This document shows positions 1-8,159 of a DNA stretch of 64,000 nucleotides, in pieces. A program made the translations under genes and the position numbers. Under the pieces are notes generated by a model that saw nothing but the letters and a program-made list of their open reading frames with translations, searched no databases and was not told the origin of the DNA. This DNA is from Bacillus marasmi. GTDB lineage: Bacteria; Bacillota; Bacilli; Bacillales; Cytobacillaceae. The stretch covers positions 310,001 to 374,000 of the forward strand of contig NZ_LR656165.1 in NCBI RefSeq assembly GCF_902168435.1, in the 5' to 3' direction. Every line of letters starts with the position of its first letter. The first letter of the stretch is position 1.

Positions 1-220
1 AGTTAGCCGCTTCTTCGTTGAAACGACGAGTTTGTTGGTCACAAACGCCAGTATCTAAAGAAGGTACAACACTAATAAGACGTACGCTTCCTTTTGAATT
101 ATCCAATGATACAGGAGATAAATCATTTGCCAAAACTGTAAAATTCGGCGCTTTGTCTCCTACTTTTACTTCTTGTCCTAACAATGTAACTGGGTTACCT
201 TTAAATGTAATTGATGCCAT
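1..220 (-). CDS. tpx: Thiol peroxidase Tpx (2-Cys peroxiredoxin), C-terminus outside window
   Basis: The first 73 residues are present and the gene runs off the left edge. Tpx reduces peroxides in the cytoplasm using electrons from thioredoxin. The peroxidatic motif is clear: [17 protein letters not shown], with Thr57 and the reactive Cys60, as expected for the atypical 2-Cys Tpx family. The resolving cysteine lies outside the window. A strong AGGAGG sits 8-9 bases before the ATG at 218-220. In B. subtilis tpx is also next to ytfJ and ytfI, which supports the call. Confidence 0.96.
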   Translation of the reverse strand, partial: MASITFKGNPVTLLGQEVKVGDKAPNFTVLANDLSPVSLDNSKGSVRLISVVPSLDTGVCDQQTRRFNEEAAN

Positions 221-303
221 TATTATTTCCTCCTCATTTATTACAACGCTCATAGTGTTAATCATAACTTCAAATAATTATTTTTTCAAATAATAAGACT
301 TAT

Positions 304-470
304 TAGAAAAGCGGAAGCGGCTTGCCCAGGGGCGACAGGCACAAGACGAGCTGGCTAAAAGGTCGTTCTTTGACCTTTTGGACGGATTGGCTTGTGACCC
401 CGAGCCCCTAGCCGCTGGAGCTAGACAAGAAAAGCGGAAGCGGCTTGCTCAGGGGCGACAGGCACAAATG
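304..470 (+). repeat. Dispersed AAAAGCGGAAGCGG...GCTAGACA element, one full and one partial copy
   Basis: A unit of about 120 bp starts TAGAAAAGCGGAAGCGGCTT and ends GGAGCTAGACAAG at about 427. It is followed directly by a second truncated copy with the same start, which stops near 468. Internal arms such as AAAAGGTC and GACCTTTT make it foldable. A diverged copy in inverse orientation lies at 22109-22230, and relatives at 50158-50312 and 53911-53966. Elements of this look are common between genes in Bacillaceae. There is no coding capacity. Confidence 0.8.
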
Positions 471-481
471 ATTCGCGACAA

Positions 482-510
482 AATAAAACTCGCCCTCGGG
501 CGAGTTATTT
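482..510 (-). terminator. Rho-independent terminator after gerW
   Basis: Inverted repeat AACTCGCCC / GGGCGAGTT (487-495 and 498-506) is followed on the minus strand by TTATTTT. It lies just downstream of the gerW stop. Confidence 0.85.
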
Positions 511-511
511 A

Positions 512-1012
512 CTAGATCTCTTGCTTTTGACCATTTCCACTACTGTCATTATTATTTTTATCTTGATTTGATTGATTATTTTGATCCTTCTTATTCATCA
601 TCTGTTGAATTTTATCAACAGCCTGCGGAGCCAGGTCGAGGATTTTTTCATACAGATGAGTATTCTCGTCGAGATGGAGCATCTTCACACCATTAGAACT
701 AACAATTAAAAAGGCAATCGGTGTGATTGAAACACCTCCACCACTACCACCACCAAATGGGTGCTTAGGTCCACCTTGGCCTTTTTCTTTATCTGAACCG
801 GAGCCGCCATTTCCTCCACTGCCACCATTACCGGAATCAATAATAAACTCACTACCACCTGCAGCAAAACCAAAGCCAACCTTTGACACGGTTAAAATCA
901 CGCTACCATCTGGCGTTTCAACAGGGTCACCGATAATCGTATTGACATCAATCATTTCCTTCAAATTTTCCATTGCTGTCGTCATAAGTCCTTGGATTGG
1001 GTGATCAGACAT
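512..1012 (-). CDS. gerW: GerW family spore protein (YtfJ)
   Basis: The protein has 166 residues. In B. subtilis GerW (YtfJ) is a spore protein needed for germination with certain nutrients; its molecular role is not known. The N-terminus (MSDHPIQGLMTTAMENLKEM) and the following IIGDPVETPDG and GFGFAAGGSEF segments match the family. A low-complexity Gly/Ser linker follows at about residues 60-95, and the C-terminus is rich in Asn, Gln and Asp. AGGAGG lies 8 bases before the ATG; an ATG four bases further upstream is out of frame. The 17-base gap from ytfI suggests one operon. Confidence 0.93.
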   Translation of the reverse strand: MSDHPIQGLMTTAMENLKEMIDVNTIIGDPVETPDGSVILTVSKVGFGFAAGGSEFIIDSGNGGSGGNGGSGSDKEKGQGGPKHPFGGGSGGGVSITPIAFLIVSSNGVKMLHLDENTHLYEKILDLAPQAVDKIQQMMNKKDQNNQSNQDKNNNDSSGNGQKQEI

Positions 1013-1029
1013 TCATTTTTCCTCCTAAT

Positions 1030-1731
1030 CTACACGCTTTTTGATTTATCCTTCGAAAATATCTTCAAGTGATTGGACTGGAATTTTGGGCGTCCGCCCT
1101 TCCAGTATTTCACTAGTTTAATACCTGCCAACATAGCATACCCGATTCGAAATTGAATCATACATTGAAAATGGGTTTCCGAAACAGGACGAAGAAAGCT
1201 CGGAGAAATCGAAAGCTTTGGCATCTCCTTAATTCGCATATAAAGACTTAACAAGCCTAACAAACTACCTTTAACCGACCAAAGGGCTCCCGTAAGCGTA
1301 CCCGTGGTGGCCGCATCTCCAACTCCTACTACTGAATGCCATTGAATATCATTTATTGAGACCTTACGAAGAAAGTTACGAATAATTTTGTGCATCGATA
1401 CAACATGTTTGATCAATGTTTCTAAATCTTTAATACCATGCATTAAATCATTAGCTGTGAATTTTTTCTTTTTCTGTTCAGGCTCAGCTTGTTCACCAGT
1501 CTGCGTTTTCTGTTTATAAACAATCGCAGCAGAATCATCATCAATTTTTATAACCGGAATAGAAATTTTATATGTTATAAGTCCAAACCAAATTTTTAAT
1601 TTCACATTTAACCGATCATCATCTTGTCGGTGATGGTAATTTATTAAAATGGTTAATTTTGTGATGATGATTAGGACAATTACGAGTAAAAGAACGATAA
1701 GACAAAGAGCTAACCATTTCAATAATTTCAC
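1030..1731 (-). CDS. ytfI: DUF2953 membrane-anchored protein YtfI
   Basis: The protein has 233 residues. A single hydrophobic helix (about residues 5-28) anchors it to the membrane. A basic linker and a stretch rich in Lys, Glu and Gln (about residues 75-95) follow, then a conserved C-terminal region. The DUF2953 family is typical of Bacillaceae, is usually paired with YtfJ/GerW, and is thought to be linked to sporulation. Its biochemical function is unknown. The gene is separated from yteJ by a terminator, so it probably starts its own transcript with gerW. Confidence 0.88.
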   Translation of the reverse strand: MKLLKWLALCLIVLLLVIVLIIITKLTILINYHHRQDDDRLNVKLKIWFGLITYKISIPVIKIDDDSAAIVYKQKTQTGEQAEPEQKKKKFTANDLMHGIKDLETLIKHVVSMHKIIRNFLRKVSINDIQWHSVVGVGDAATTGTLTGALWSVKGSLLGLLSLYMRIKEMPKLSISPSFLRPVSETHFQCMIQFRIGYAMLAGIKLVKYWKGGRPKFQSNHLKIFSKDKSKSV

Positions 1732-1765
1732 GACCTTTCAGCCTCCCATTATTGGCTTAAACACA

Positions 1766-1797
1766 AAAAAATAAACCTGCTGAACTTCAGCAGGTCA
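1766..1797 (-). terminator. Rho-independent terminator after yteJ
   Basis: The perfect palindrome CCTGCTGAA-C-TTCAGCAGG (1776-1794) is followed on the minus strand by TTTATTTTTTT. It closes the sppA-yteJ operon ten bases after the yteJ stop. Confidence 0.88.
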
Positions 1798-1803
1798 AAA
1801 AAA

Positions 1804-2313
1804 CTAATTTTTATAAATGACAGTTGTATCGACAAATAAATCATGAATTCCTTGTTTTTTCGGAAGGAATGCCACAATGATATATAAGATAAAAATCGTA
1901 ACAGATATGTAACGCCCAATGAACTCACGAAATATTACTGTACTCCACGTTAGAGGGGAGCCATCTAAATTCACCACTTTTAAACCAAATACCATTTTCC
2001 CAAGCGTTTGTCCAAAGTATTTAGTCATCAACACAAAATACGCATAAAACGTAATGGCTGTAGCAATTGAAATCGGCGCTAGCACACCCGAATCGTATAA
2101 GGAAATATCCATTCCCCGAAAAATCGGGTTAATGATAATACGATTAATGCTCCCAATGACAATTAAATCCATTAAATAGGCCCAAAATCTCATCCAAAAT
2201 CCAGCAAACCGAATTGGTAGCACTCCGATAGGAAAAGAATCATAAGCTGGGGATAGATTCTCTACAGAATGTTCCGTTGTATCAATCTGATTATTTGAGT
2301 AATCATTTTCCAT
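1804..2313 (-). CDS. yteJ: RDD family membrane protein YteJ
   Basis: An integral membrane protein of about 169 residues with the RDD signature. The motif RFAGFWMRFWAYLMDLIVI near residue 40 carries the conserved Arg and Asp residues, and FGQTLGKMVFGLKVV is also typical. About four membrane segments are predicted. GGAGG lies 9 bases before the ATG at 2311-2313 and only 3 bases before the ATG at 2317-2319, so the shorter form is preferred. The gene is 14 bases downstream of sppA. In B. subtilis YteJ is a partner of SppA, protecting cells against lantibiotics and antagonising SppA activity. Confidence 0.9.
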   Translation of the reverse strand: MENDYSNNQIDTTEHSVENLSPAYDSFPIGVLPIRFAGFWMRFWAYLMDLIVIGSINRIIINPIFRGMDISLYDSGVLAPISIATAITFYAYFVLMTKYFGQTLGKMVFGLKVVNLDGSPLTWSTVIFREFIGRYISVTIFILYIIVAFLPKKQGIHDLFVDTTVIYKN

Positions 2314-2327
2314 TTTCATCCCCCTCC

Positions 2328-3338
2328 CTATTTAGCATATAAATACATGAGTCTTGGGGAATTTGGTTGTGATAGCAGTTTCATCAATCCCGCCATTTCA
2401 GCATCCTTACCAATTAGCTTGTTAGCTCCCATATTTAAAAACGACTCAAAGCCAAAATAGTCGGTTAGCTGAACTACTTGGGCACCTTTTAGTTTATGGT
2501 CTGATTTCATCGCTCTAATAACATCATCAAAATAACCAAAATCATCGACTAGATTTAGCTCTTTAGCTTGCAGACCGTCATAAACCCGGCCATCTGCAAT
2601 TTCCTTTACACGTTCGGTTGACATTTTTCGTCCATCTGCAATAACCTTAACAAAGCCTTCATATGAATTGTTAATCATATTCTGAAGGATTTGTCGTTCC
2701 TCCTCGGTCATTTCTCGACTTGGACTCATAATATCTTTATACGGACCACTTTTTATCGTTACAAAATCAACTCCGTACTTCTCTGCTAAACCAGCATAAT
2801 TGACACTTTGCATAATAACACCTAGTGAGCCAGTCATCGTTTCTTTAGTAGCAAAGATTTTGTCAGCCGGTGTAGCAATGTAATAACCTCCCGATGCTGC
2901 TACCGATCCCATCGAAATATAGATGGGTTTTTTACTCTCTTTCTTTATTTCAACAAGCTTATCATGAATTTCAGCACTTTCCATAACACCGCCACCAGGG
3001 GAATTCACCCGAATTATGATTCCCTTGATTGCATCGCTTTCTGCTGCATAATCAAGCTTTTTCAAAAATAAACGATGATTATAGGTTGGACTTTGAAAGA
3101 AAGAGCTAACATCGCCAGTGTCTTGAATTACACCATTTACATCGAGCACGGCGATTTGCTTAAAAGCATCTCCTTCTTCAATGATTTCTTCTGTAAATGG
3201 CTCCTCAGCCATGGCAAAGAAATCCGCCAAACCTGTCTCAACATTGCTAAAAGCAAATGTACTTAGCACATTAATAATGACCGAAAATAAAAACAATCCA
3301 GCGGCAATCCCTAACGCTGCCCACCGTTTAGCATTCAT
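2328..3338 (-). CDS. sppA: Signal peptide peptidase SppA
   Basis: A 336-residue membrane-bound serine protease of the S49 family that clears leftover signal peptides. One N-terminal helix (about residues 8-30) anchors it, with the catalytic domain outside the cell. The serine is in GSVAASGGYY (Ser149) and the general-base lysine in KSGPYKD (Lys201), the same 52-residue spacing as in B. subtilis SppA. The conserved RVNSPGGGV segment precedes them. GAGGAGG lies 9 bases before the ATG. Confidence 0.97.
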   Translation of the reverse strand: MNAKRWAALGIAAGLFLFSVIINVLSTFAFSNVETGLADFFAMAEEPFTEEIIEEGDAFKQIAVLDVNGVIQDTGDVSSFFQSPTYNHRLFLKKLDYAAESDAIKGIIIRVNSPGGGVMESAEIHDKLVEIKKESKKPIYISMGSVAASGGYYIATPADKIFATKETMTGSLGVIMQSVNYAGLAEKYGVDFVTIKSGPYKDIMSPSREMTEEERQILQNMINNSYEGFVKVIADGRKMSTERVKEIADGRVYDGLQAKELNLVDDFGYFDDVIRAMKSDHKLKGAQVVQLTDYFGFESFLNMGANKLIGKDAEMAGLMKLLSQPNSPRLMYLYAK

Positions 3339-3461
3339 GTAAAAACCTCCTCTACAACCTTCATTCCCTTAGTGTTTAGAAATATAGTTGGATATATTAT
3401 GATTTCATTGTACAAAAGAATTGGAAAAATAGGTAAAATTAACAACTAATATCAGACATAA

Positions 3462-3496
3462 AAAAATAAAGACCGACATTAGTCAGTCTTTATTTT
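3462..3496 (-). terminator. Rho-independent terminator after mbcS
   Basis: Stem AAAGACCGAC / GTCAGTCTTT with an ATTA loop; on the minus strand it ends in TTTATTTTTTT. It lies directly after the acyl-CoA synthetase stop. Confidence 0.87.
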
Positions 3497-3509
3497 GTCA
3501 AAAAGGTTA

Positions 3510-5096
3510 TTATTTTGTGCTAAATGCAGCCAATTCTTTTTGGCGTAATTCTACACGACGGATTTTTCCAGATGTAGTTTTTGGTAATTCCTCTAAAAAT
3601 TCGATTGCACGTGGATATTTATATGGAGCTGTAAGCTCTTTAACATGTTCTTGAAGAACAGAAATAAGATTTTGATCATTTTTGTCAACATCTTCTCTTA
3701 ATACAACAAATGCTTTTACAATATTACCACGAATTTCGTCTGGGCTGGCAACTACAGCACATTCCTTAACGAATGGGTGTTTAACAAGCGCATCTTCAAC
3801 TTCGAATGGTCCAATTGTATATCCAGAGCTAATGATGATGTCATCATTACGTCCCTCAAACCAGAAGTAACCATCTTCGTCTTTTTTCGCTTTATCACCA
3901 GTTACATAATACTCACCACGGAATTGCATAGCAGTTCTTTCTGGATCTTTATAGTATTCCTTGAACAACGCTGGAGTTGAAACATGAACTGCGATATCGC
4001 CAACTTCGCCCACTTGGCAAGGCTCGCCGTTTTCATCGATGATTTCGACACGGTTACCAGGTGTTGGTTTACCCATTGAACCTGCACGAAGTTCCATTCC
4101 TTTTGAAACACCAATTAATAATGTGTTTTCAGTTTGTCCATAACCATCGCGAACTTCGATATTAAAATGACGCTTAAATGTGTCGATTACTTCACGGTTT
4201 AAAGGCTCACCTGCAGATACTGCACTGTGAAGGTGATCTAATTGATAATCAGCAAGATTGTCTACTTTAGACATAATACGGTACTCAGTTGGTGTGCAGC
4301 AAAGTACATTTACTTCATGCTTCACAAGTAGTTGTAAATATTTTTGTGGTTCAAAACGACCATTGTATACGATTCCAGTCGCGCCTGAACCTAATACTGA
4401 TAAGAATGGGCTCCAAATCCATTTTTGCCAACCAGGGCTTGCAGTTGCCCAAACATTGTCACCATTTTCAATTCCTAACCAGCTTTTAGCTGCTGTACGT
4501 AAGTGTGCAAACGCCCAGCCGTGTGTATGAACAACACCTTTAGGGTTTCCAGTTGTACCTGAAGTATATGATAAGAATGCCATATCGCTTGCTAATGTAT
4601 CAGCATAGTCAAATTGGTCAGATACATGCTTAAGCTCTCCATCTAATTGAATCCAGCCTTCAGCTTCTGCACCAATAACGAACTTAGCAAGTCCTTCCGC
4701 TTCTTCAAGACCATCAAATTGATCAAGGTATGGATGATAGCATACTACCGCTTTTACCCCACCATGGTTGATACGATATTGTAGGTCCTTTTTACGAAGC
4801 ATTTCAGAACTTGGAATTACAACGATTCCCGCTTTTAATGCTCCAAGGTATACTTGGTATGCTTCAATTAAGCGAGGAACCATAACAAGAACAACATCAC
4901 CCTTTTTTAAACCGTTTTCATATAATAAATTACCAACTTTATTTGCATTTAAAATAAGTTGTTTGTATGTAACTTCTTGCAAATCCCCAGCTTCATTTTC
5001 CCATTTAATTGCAAGTTTGTTTTCATCTTTAGCATATTGCTCAACTTCACTTACAAGGTTGTAGTTTTCAGGCGCTAGTAAATCTTTTCTTTCCAT
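3510..5096 (-). CDS. mbcS: Acyl-CoA synthetase MbcS (YtcI-type)
   Basis: A 528-residue AMP-forming acyl-CoA ligase. MbcS proteins activate medium or branched-chain fatty acids to CoA esters, feeding branched-chain lipid synthesis. Core motifs of the ANL superfamily are present in order: SYTSGTTGNPKGVVHTHG (ATP binding), GYGQTE, YVTGDKA, GRNDDIIISSGY, and the C-terminal KTTSGKIRR with catalytic Lys511. Position between sppA and sspA matches ytcI of B. subtilis. It is clearly distinct from acsA at 22 kb. The exact chain-length preference cannot be read from the sequence. Confidence 0.92.
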   Translation of the reverse strand: MERKDLLAPENYNLVSEVEQYAKDENKLAIKWENEAGDLQEVTYKQLILNANKVGNLLYENGLKKGDVVLVMVPRLIEAYQVYLGALKAGIVVIPSSEMLRKKDLQYRINHGGVKAVVCYHPYLDQFDGLEEAEGLAKFVIGAEAEGWIQLDGELKHVSDQFDYADTLASDMAFLSYTSGTTGNPKGVVHTHGWAFAHLRTAAKSWLGIENGDNVWATASPGWQKWIWSPFLSVLGSGATGIVYNGRFEPQKYLQLLVKHEVNVLCCTPTEYRIMSKVDNLADYQLDHLHSAVSAGEPLNREVIDTFKRHFNIEVRDGYGQTENTLLIGVSKGMELRAGSMGKPTPGNRVEIIDENGEPCQVGEVGDIAVHVSTPALFKEYYKDPERTAMQFRGEYYVTGDKAKKDEDGYFWFEGRNDDIIISSGYTIGPFEVEDALVKHPFVKECAVVASPDEIRGNIVKAFVVLREDVDKNDQNLISVLQEHVKELTAPYKYPRAIEFLEELPKTTSGKIRRVELRQKELAAFSTK

Positions 5097-5207
5097 TCTA
5101 TTTCCCCCTTAGTAGATATTACGATAATAATTTTCCTACAACCCTATTTTATACTAAATTTTCGCAAAATTTTAAATTATTTTTCTATTTATTTTGACAA
5201 AAAAATA

Positions 5208-5240
5208 TAAAGAAGCGAGCCATTAGACTCGCTTCTTGTA
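5208..5240 (-). terminator. Rho-independent terminator after sspA
   Basis: Ten-base stem AAGAAGCGAG / CTCGCTTCTT (5210-5219 and 5228-5237). On the minus strand a T-rich tract follows. Confidence 0.85.
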
Positions 5241-5258
5241 GCCATTTGTATTTTTTTG

Positions 5259-5465
5259 TTATCTTGTGAAGCTTCCGCCCATTTGTTGTTGGGCCATAGA
5301 TACTAGACGTTTAGTGATCTCACCACCAACTGAACCGTTAGCGCGTGAAGTTGTGTCAGCTCCAAGATTTACTCCAAATTCAGTCGCAATTTCGTACTTC
5401 ATTTGTTGAAGTGCTTGTTCAGCTCCTGGAACTAATAATTGATTTGAGTTGTTGCTGTTAGCCAT
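5259..5465 (-). CDS. sspA: Alpha/beta-type small acid-soluble spore protein
   Basis: A 68-residue DNA-binding protein that coats DNA in the spore core and protects it from UV and heat; it is broken down at germination by the GPR protease. The GPR site is seen in [10 protein letters not shown] (cleavage after Glu29), followed by the family signature [23 protein letters not shown] lies 8 bases before the ATG at 5463-5465; an in-frame ATG three codons earlier overlaps this site and is rejected. Expected to be expressed by SigG in the forespore. It stands alone, with its own terminator. Confidence 0.96.
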   Translation of the reverse strand: MANSNNSNQLLVPGAEQALQQMKYEIATEFGVNLGADTTSRANGSVGGEITKRLVSMAQQQMGGSFTR

Positions 5466-5592
5466 GTGAATCACCTCCTTGTGAGTATAGAGTGTGTAGA
5501 ATCACATGGCTTCATTCAATACATTCATTGGTAATTGTTAACAGTTTTTTAACAATTGTTTAAAAAAATTGTTAACAATTGAATTTTGTCGA

Positions 5593-6816
5593 TTAAAATA
5601 AATCATTAATTTCGTCCACTGACATATTATGGTTGGTATTGCCAATTCTTATACGGATCATTTCTGTTTCTTTAACGGCCTTTTCAATAAATGGCTCAAA
5701 ATCAAAATAACTTTCATAATGAATGACCTTCTCGCGTTTTGGCTTTGTTTTTGGCGACGAAGGAACAAAAACAGTGCAGCAATCATCGAATGGACGAATC
5801 GAAATATCGTATGTGTCGATTTGTTGTGCGATTTCAATCGTATCATTTTTGTCGATTGTAATGAGCGGACGAATAATTGGTGTATTCGTCACTTCGTTAA
5901 TTGCATACATGCTTTCGAGTGTTTGACTGGCTACCTGACCTAGACTTTCACCCGTAACAATCGCCAATCCTTCACGTTTTTTTCTAATTTCATCAGTGAT
6001 CCTCAACATCATTCTTCGTGTTGTCGTCATAGAATAATTTGCCGGGATTTGCTTTTGGATGATCTGCTGAATTTCTGTAAATGGCACAATGTGCAAATTG
6101 ACATAGCCACTAACCTTTGCCAGCTTTTCAGTTAAGTCGATAACTTTTTGTTTAGAGCGCTCACTTGTAAACGGCGGACTGTAAAAATGGACCGCTTCGA
6201 TTTCTAAACCACGCTTCATTGACAAATATCCAGCAACTGGACTGTCAATTCCGCCTGAAAGCATCAGCATCGCCTTACCACTAGACCCCACTGGCAAGCC
6301 ACCTGCACCTCGAATCGTTTCACATGATAAATATGCCGCATCTGCACGGATTTCAATTAGTAAATTGATATCGGGATTTTTCACATCTACCTTTAATCCT
6401 GATCCATCCATATTCCTTAGAATGTGAGCCCCAAATTCCTGATTAATGTCCTCGGCAGTAAGCTCAAATGTTTTATCTGATCGTTTCCCGGTAATTTTAA
6501 AAGTGTTTCCTGTTTTATACACTTGTTGAAAAAGGGTCAATGCTGCATCTTTCATTTGATCTAGCTCTTTTTCAACCTTTACGGCTGGGCTAAATGATTG
6601 AATACCAAAAATCCCCTTTAACCCTTCAATAATTTCATCGCCATTCTCTCCGTTTAATAAAATATACATTCTGTCGCGACTTGCGTCGATTTTTGCTTTC
6701 GGTGTATCTTTTAAAAGCGGTTTAATGCTTTTCCGTAATTTGTCAATAAATTGCTTTCGATTGCGTCCTTTTGTCGATATTTCACCATAACGTATAATAA
6801 TCCGATCATAATTCAT
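5593..6816 (-). CDS. thiI: tRNA 4-thiouridine synthase ThiI
   Basis: A 407-residue enzyme that adenylates and thiolates U8 of tRNA. It carries an N-terminal ferredoxin-like and THUMP region (residues 1-165) and an ATP-binding PP-loop, SGGIDSPVAG (about 187-196). It ends near residue 400 and lacks the C-terminal rhodanese domain of the E. coli enzyme, as in other Bacillus. Sulfur is therefore expected to come directly from the cysteine desulfurase encoded just upstream, one base away. In some bacteria ThiI also supplies sulfur for thiamine; the short form usually does not. Confidence 0.97.
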   Translation of the reverse strand: MNYDRIIIRYGEISTKGRNRKQFIDKLRKSIKPLLKDTPKAKIDASRDRMYILLNGENGDEIIEGLKGIFGIQSFSPAVKVEKELDQMKDAALTLFQQVYKTGNTFKITGKRSDKTFELTAEDINQEFGAHILRNMDGSGLKVDVKNPDINLLIEIRADAAYLSCETIRGAGGLPVGSSGKAMLMLSGGIDSPVAGYLSMKRGLEIEAVHFYSPPFTSERSKQKVIDLTEKLAKVSGYVNLHIVPFTEIQQIIQKQIPANYSMTTTRRMMLRITDEIRKKREGLAIVTGESLGQVASQTLESMYAINEVTNTPIIRPLITIDKNDTIEIAQQIDTYDISIRPFDDCCTVFVPSSPKTKPKREKVIHYESYFDFEPFIEKAVKETEMIRIRIGNTNHNMSVDEINDLF

Positions 6817-6817
6817 C

Positions 6818-7960
6818 TTATTTCATTACCTCACCTAACTGATTTATTGTGGCTTTTATAGCCTTTACTGCTTTTTTTGCTTCCTGTAGCGTGTTCTGAT
6901 AGGAAAGACTCAGTCTAATCGCACTCTTTGCCTCATCCTGTGAAATCCCCATTGCTAACAAGGTTTTACTAACTGCCGCTTGACGTGAGGAGCATGCACT
7001 AGTGGTCGAAACAAAAACTCCCTTATCCTCTAGTGCATGTACGAAAACCTCACCCTTAAAGCCCTTTATTGAAAAATTAACAATGTGCGGAGCAGCACCC
7101 TTCTTTGGAGTATAGATGGTAATTTCCGGAACCTGCTCTAATTCGCTTTTAATATATTGCATCACTTCATTCAATAAAGATAGCTTTTCATGATAATAAT
7201 CCATCGTCAAACGAAGTGCTTTAGCCATTGCAACGTTACCCGGCACATTTTCTGTACCACTTCTAAGTTTAAATTCTTGATTCCCGCCTGAGAAAAGCGG
7301 ACTAATTTGTAATCCCTCACGCAAATAAAGGATCCCAGTTCCGTTTAGGCCATGAAATTTATGCCCCGAAATCGAACAAAGATCGATGCCGCAGTCATAA
7401 ATGTCTAGAGGAACCTTTCCTACTCCTTGAACATGATCAACATGAAACAAAATTTTTGGATACGCTTTTAGCATAGTACCAATTTCTTTAATAGGTTGAA
7501 TCGTCCCAACTTCATTTTGCACATGAATGACCGACACTAAAATCGTGTCGTTTCTTATTTCTTTTTCAATATCTCTAACAGCGATTCTTCCATCCTGATC
7601 AGGATGAACATAAGTAATTTCAAAGCCAAGCTCTTTAAGCTGCTCCATCGCTTCACGAATTGAAGCATGTTCAACCTCAGTTGTAATGATATGCTTCCCT
7701 CGCCCACGATACATTAATGCCGTACCTTTTATAGCAAGATTATTGCTCTCAGTTCCCCCTGAAGTAAACAAAATTTCTGAATCCTTTACATGTAAAAGCT
7801 TCGCGATTTGCGAACGCGCCTGCGATAACAATTTTTCCGCCATCCCTCCGAGCTGATGCAATGACGAAGGATTACCAAAATAATCCGTAGCGACCTTAGT
7901 AAATGAATCAACTACTTCTGAATATGGCTTTGTTGTGGCGCTATTATCAAGATAAATCAT
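6818..7960 (-). CDS. nifZ: Cysteine desulfurase NifZ (IscS/NifS-like), ThiI partner
   Basis: A 380-residue PLP enzyme that takes sulfur from cysteine as a persulfide and passes it to ThiI for 4-thiouridine in tRNA. The PLP lysine is in SISGHKFHG (Lys201) and the persulfide cysteine in STTSACSSRQ (Cys323). TSGGTESNN and the histidine of EVEHAS are also family marks. Its stop codon and the thiI start are one base apart, so translation is probably coupled. B. subtilis has the same nifZ-thiI pair. The name NifZ is historical and implies no role in nitrogen fixation. Confidence 0.95.
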   Translation of the reverse strand: MIYLDNSATTKPYSEVVDSFTKVATDYFGNPSSLHQLGGMAEKLLSQARSQIAKLLHVKDSEILFTSGGTESNNLAIKGTALMYRGRGKHIITTEVEHASIREAMEQLKELGFEITYVHPDQDGRIAVRDIEKEIRNDTILVSVIHVQNEVGTIQPIKEIGTMLKAYPKILFHVDHVQGVGKVPLDIYDCGIDLCSISGHKFHGLNGTGILYLREGLQISPLFSGGNQEFKLRSGTENVPGNVAMAKALRLTMDYYHEKLSLLNEVMQYIKSELEQVPEITIYTPKKGAAPHIVNFSIKGFKGEVFVHALEDKGVFVSTTSACSSRQAAVSKTLLAMGISQDEAKSAIRLSLSYQNTLQEAKKAVKAIKATINQLGEVMK

Positions 7961-8111
7961 GTTTTTCCCCTTTCAGCTTTGAACCGTTACACCTATGAAT
8001 TAACATTGAGCGCACCTTTGCGCAAAAACGAATCGAATCCGTTCCTTTTGTACGAAATAATTATTCCAAATGTCTACCTAAAAAACAATGATTTAAGTGT
8101 CGCAGTTTGTC

Positions 8112-8143
8112 AAAAAAAAGAGGTTCCCCATAAATGGCGAACC
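8112..8143 (-). terminator. Probable terminator after ezrA
   Basis: Imperfect stem GGTTCGCC / GGGGAACC (8122-8143) with one mismatch, followed on the minus strand by CTCTTTTTTTT. It lies 17 bases after the ezrA stop. Confidence 0.75.
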
Positions 8144-8159
8144 AGATCAGCATAACTGC

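Noticed and set aside
723-1004. 93-residue proline-rich plus-strand frame
   Set aside because: Antisense shadow of the Gly-rich GerW linker, with no binding site.
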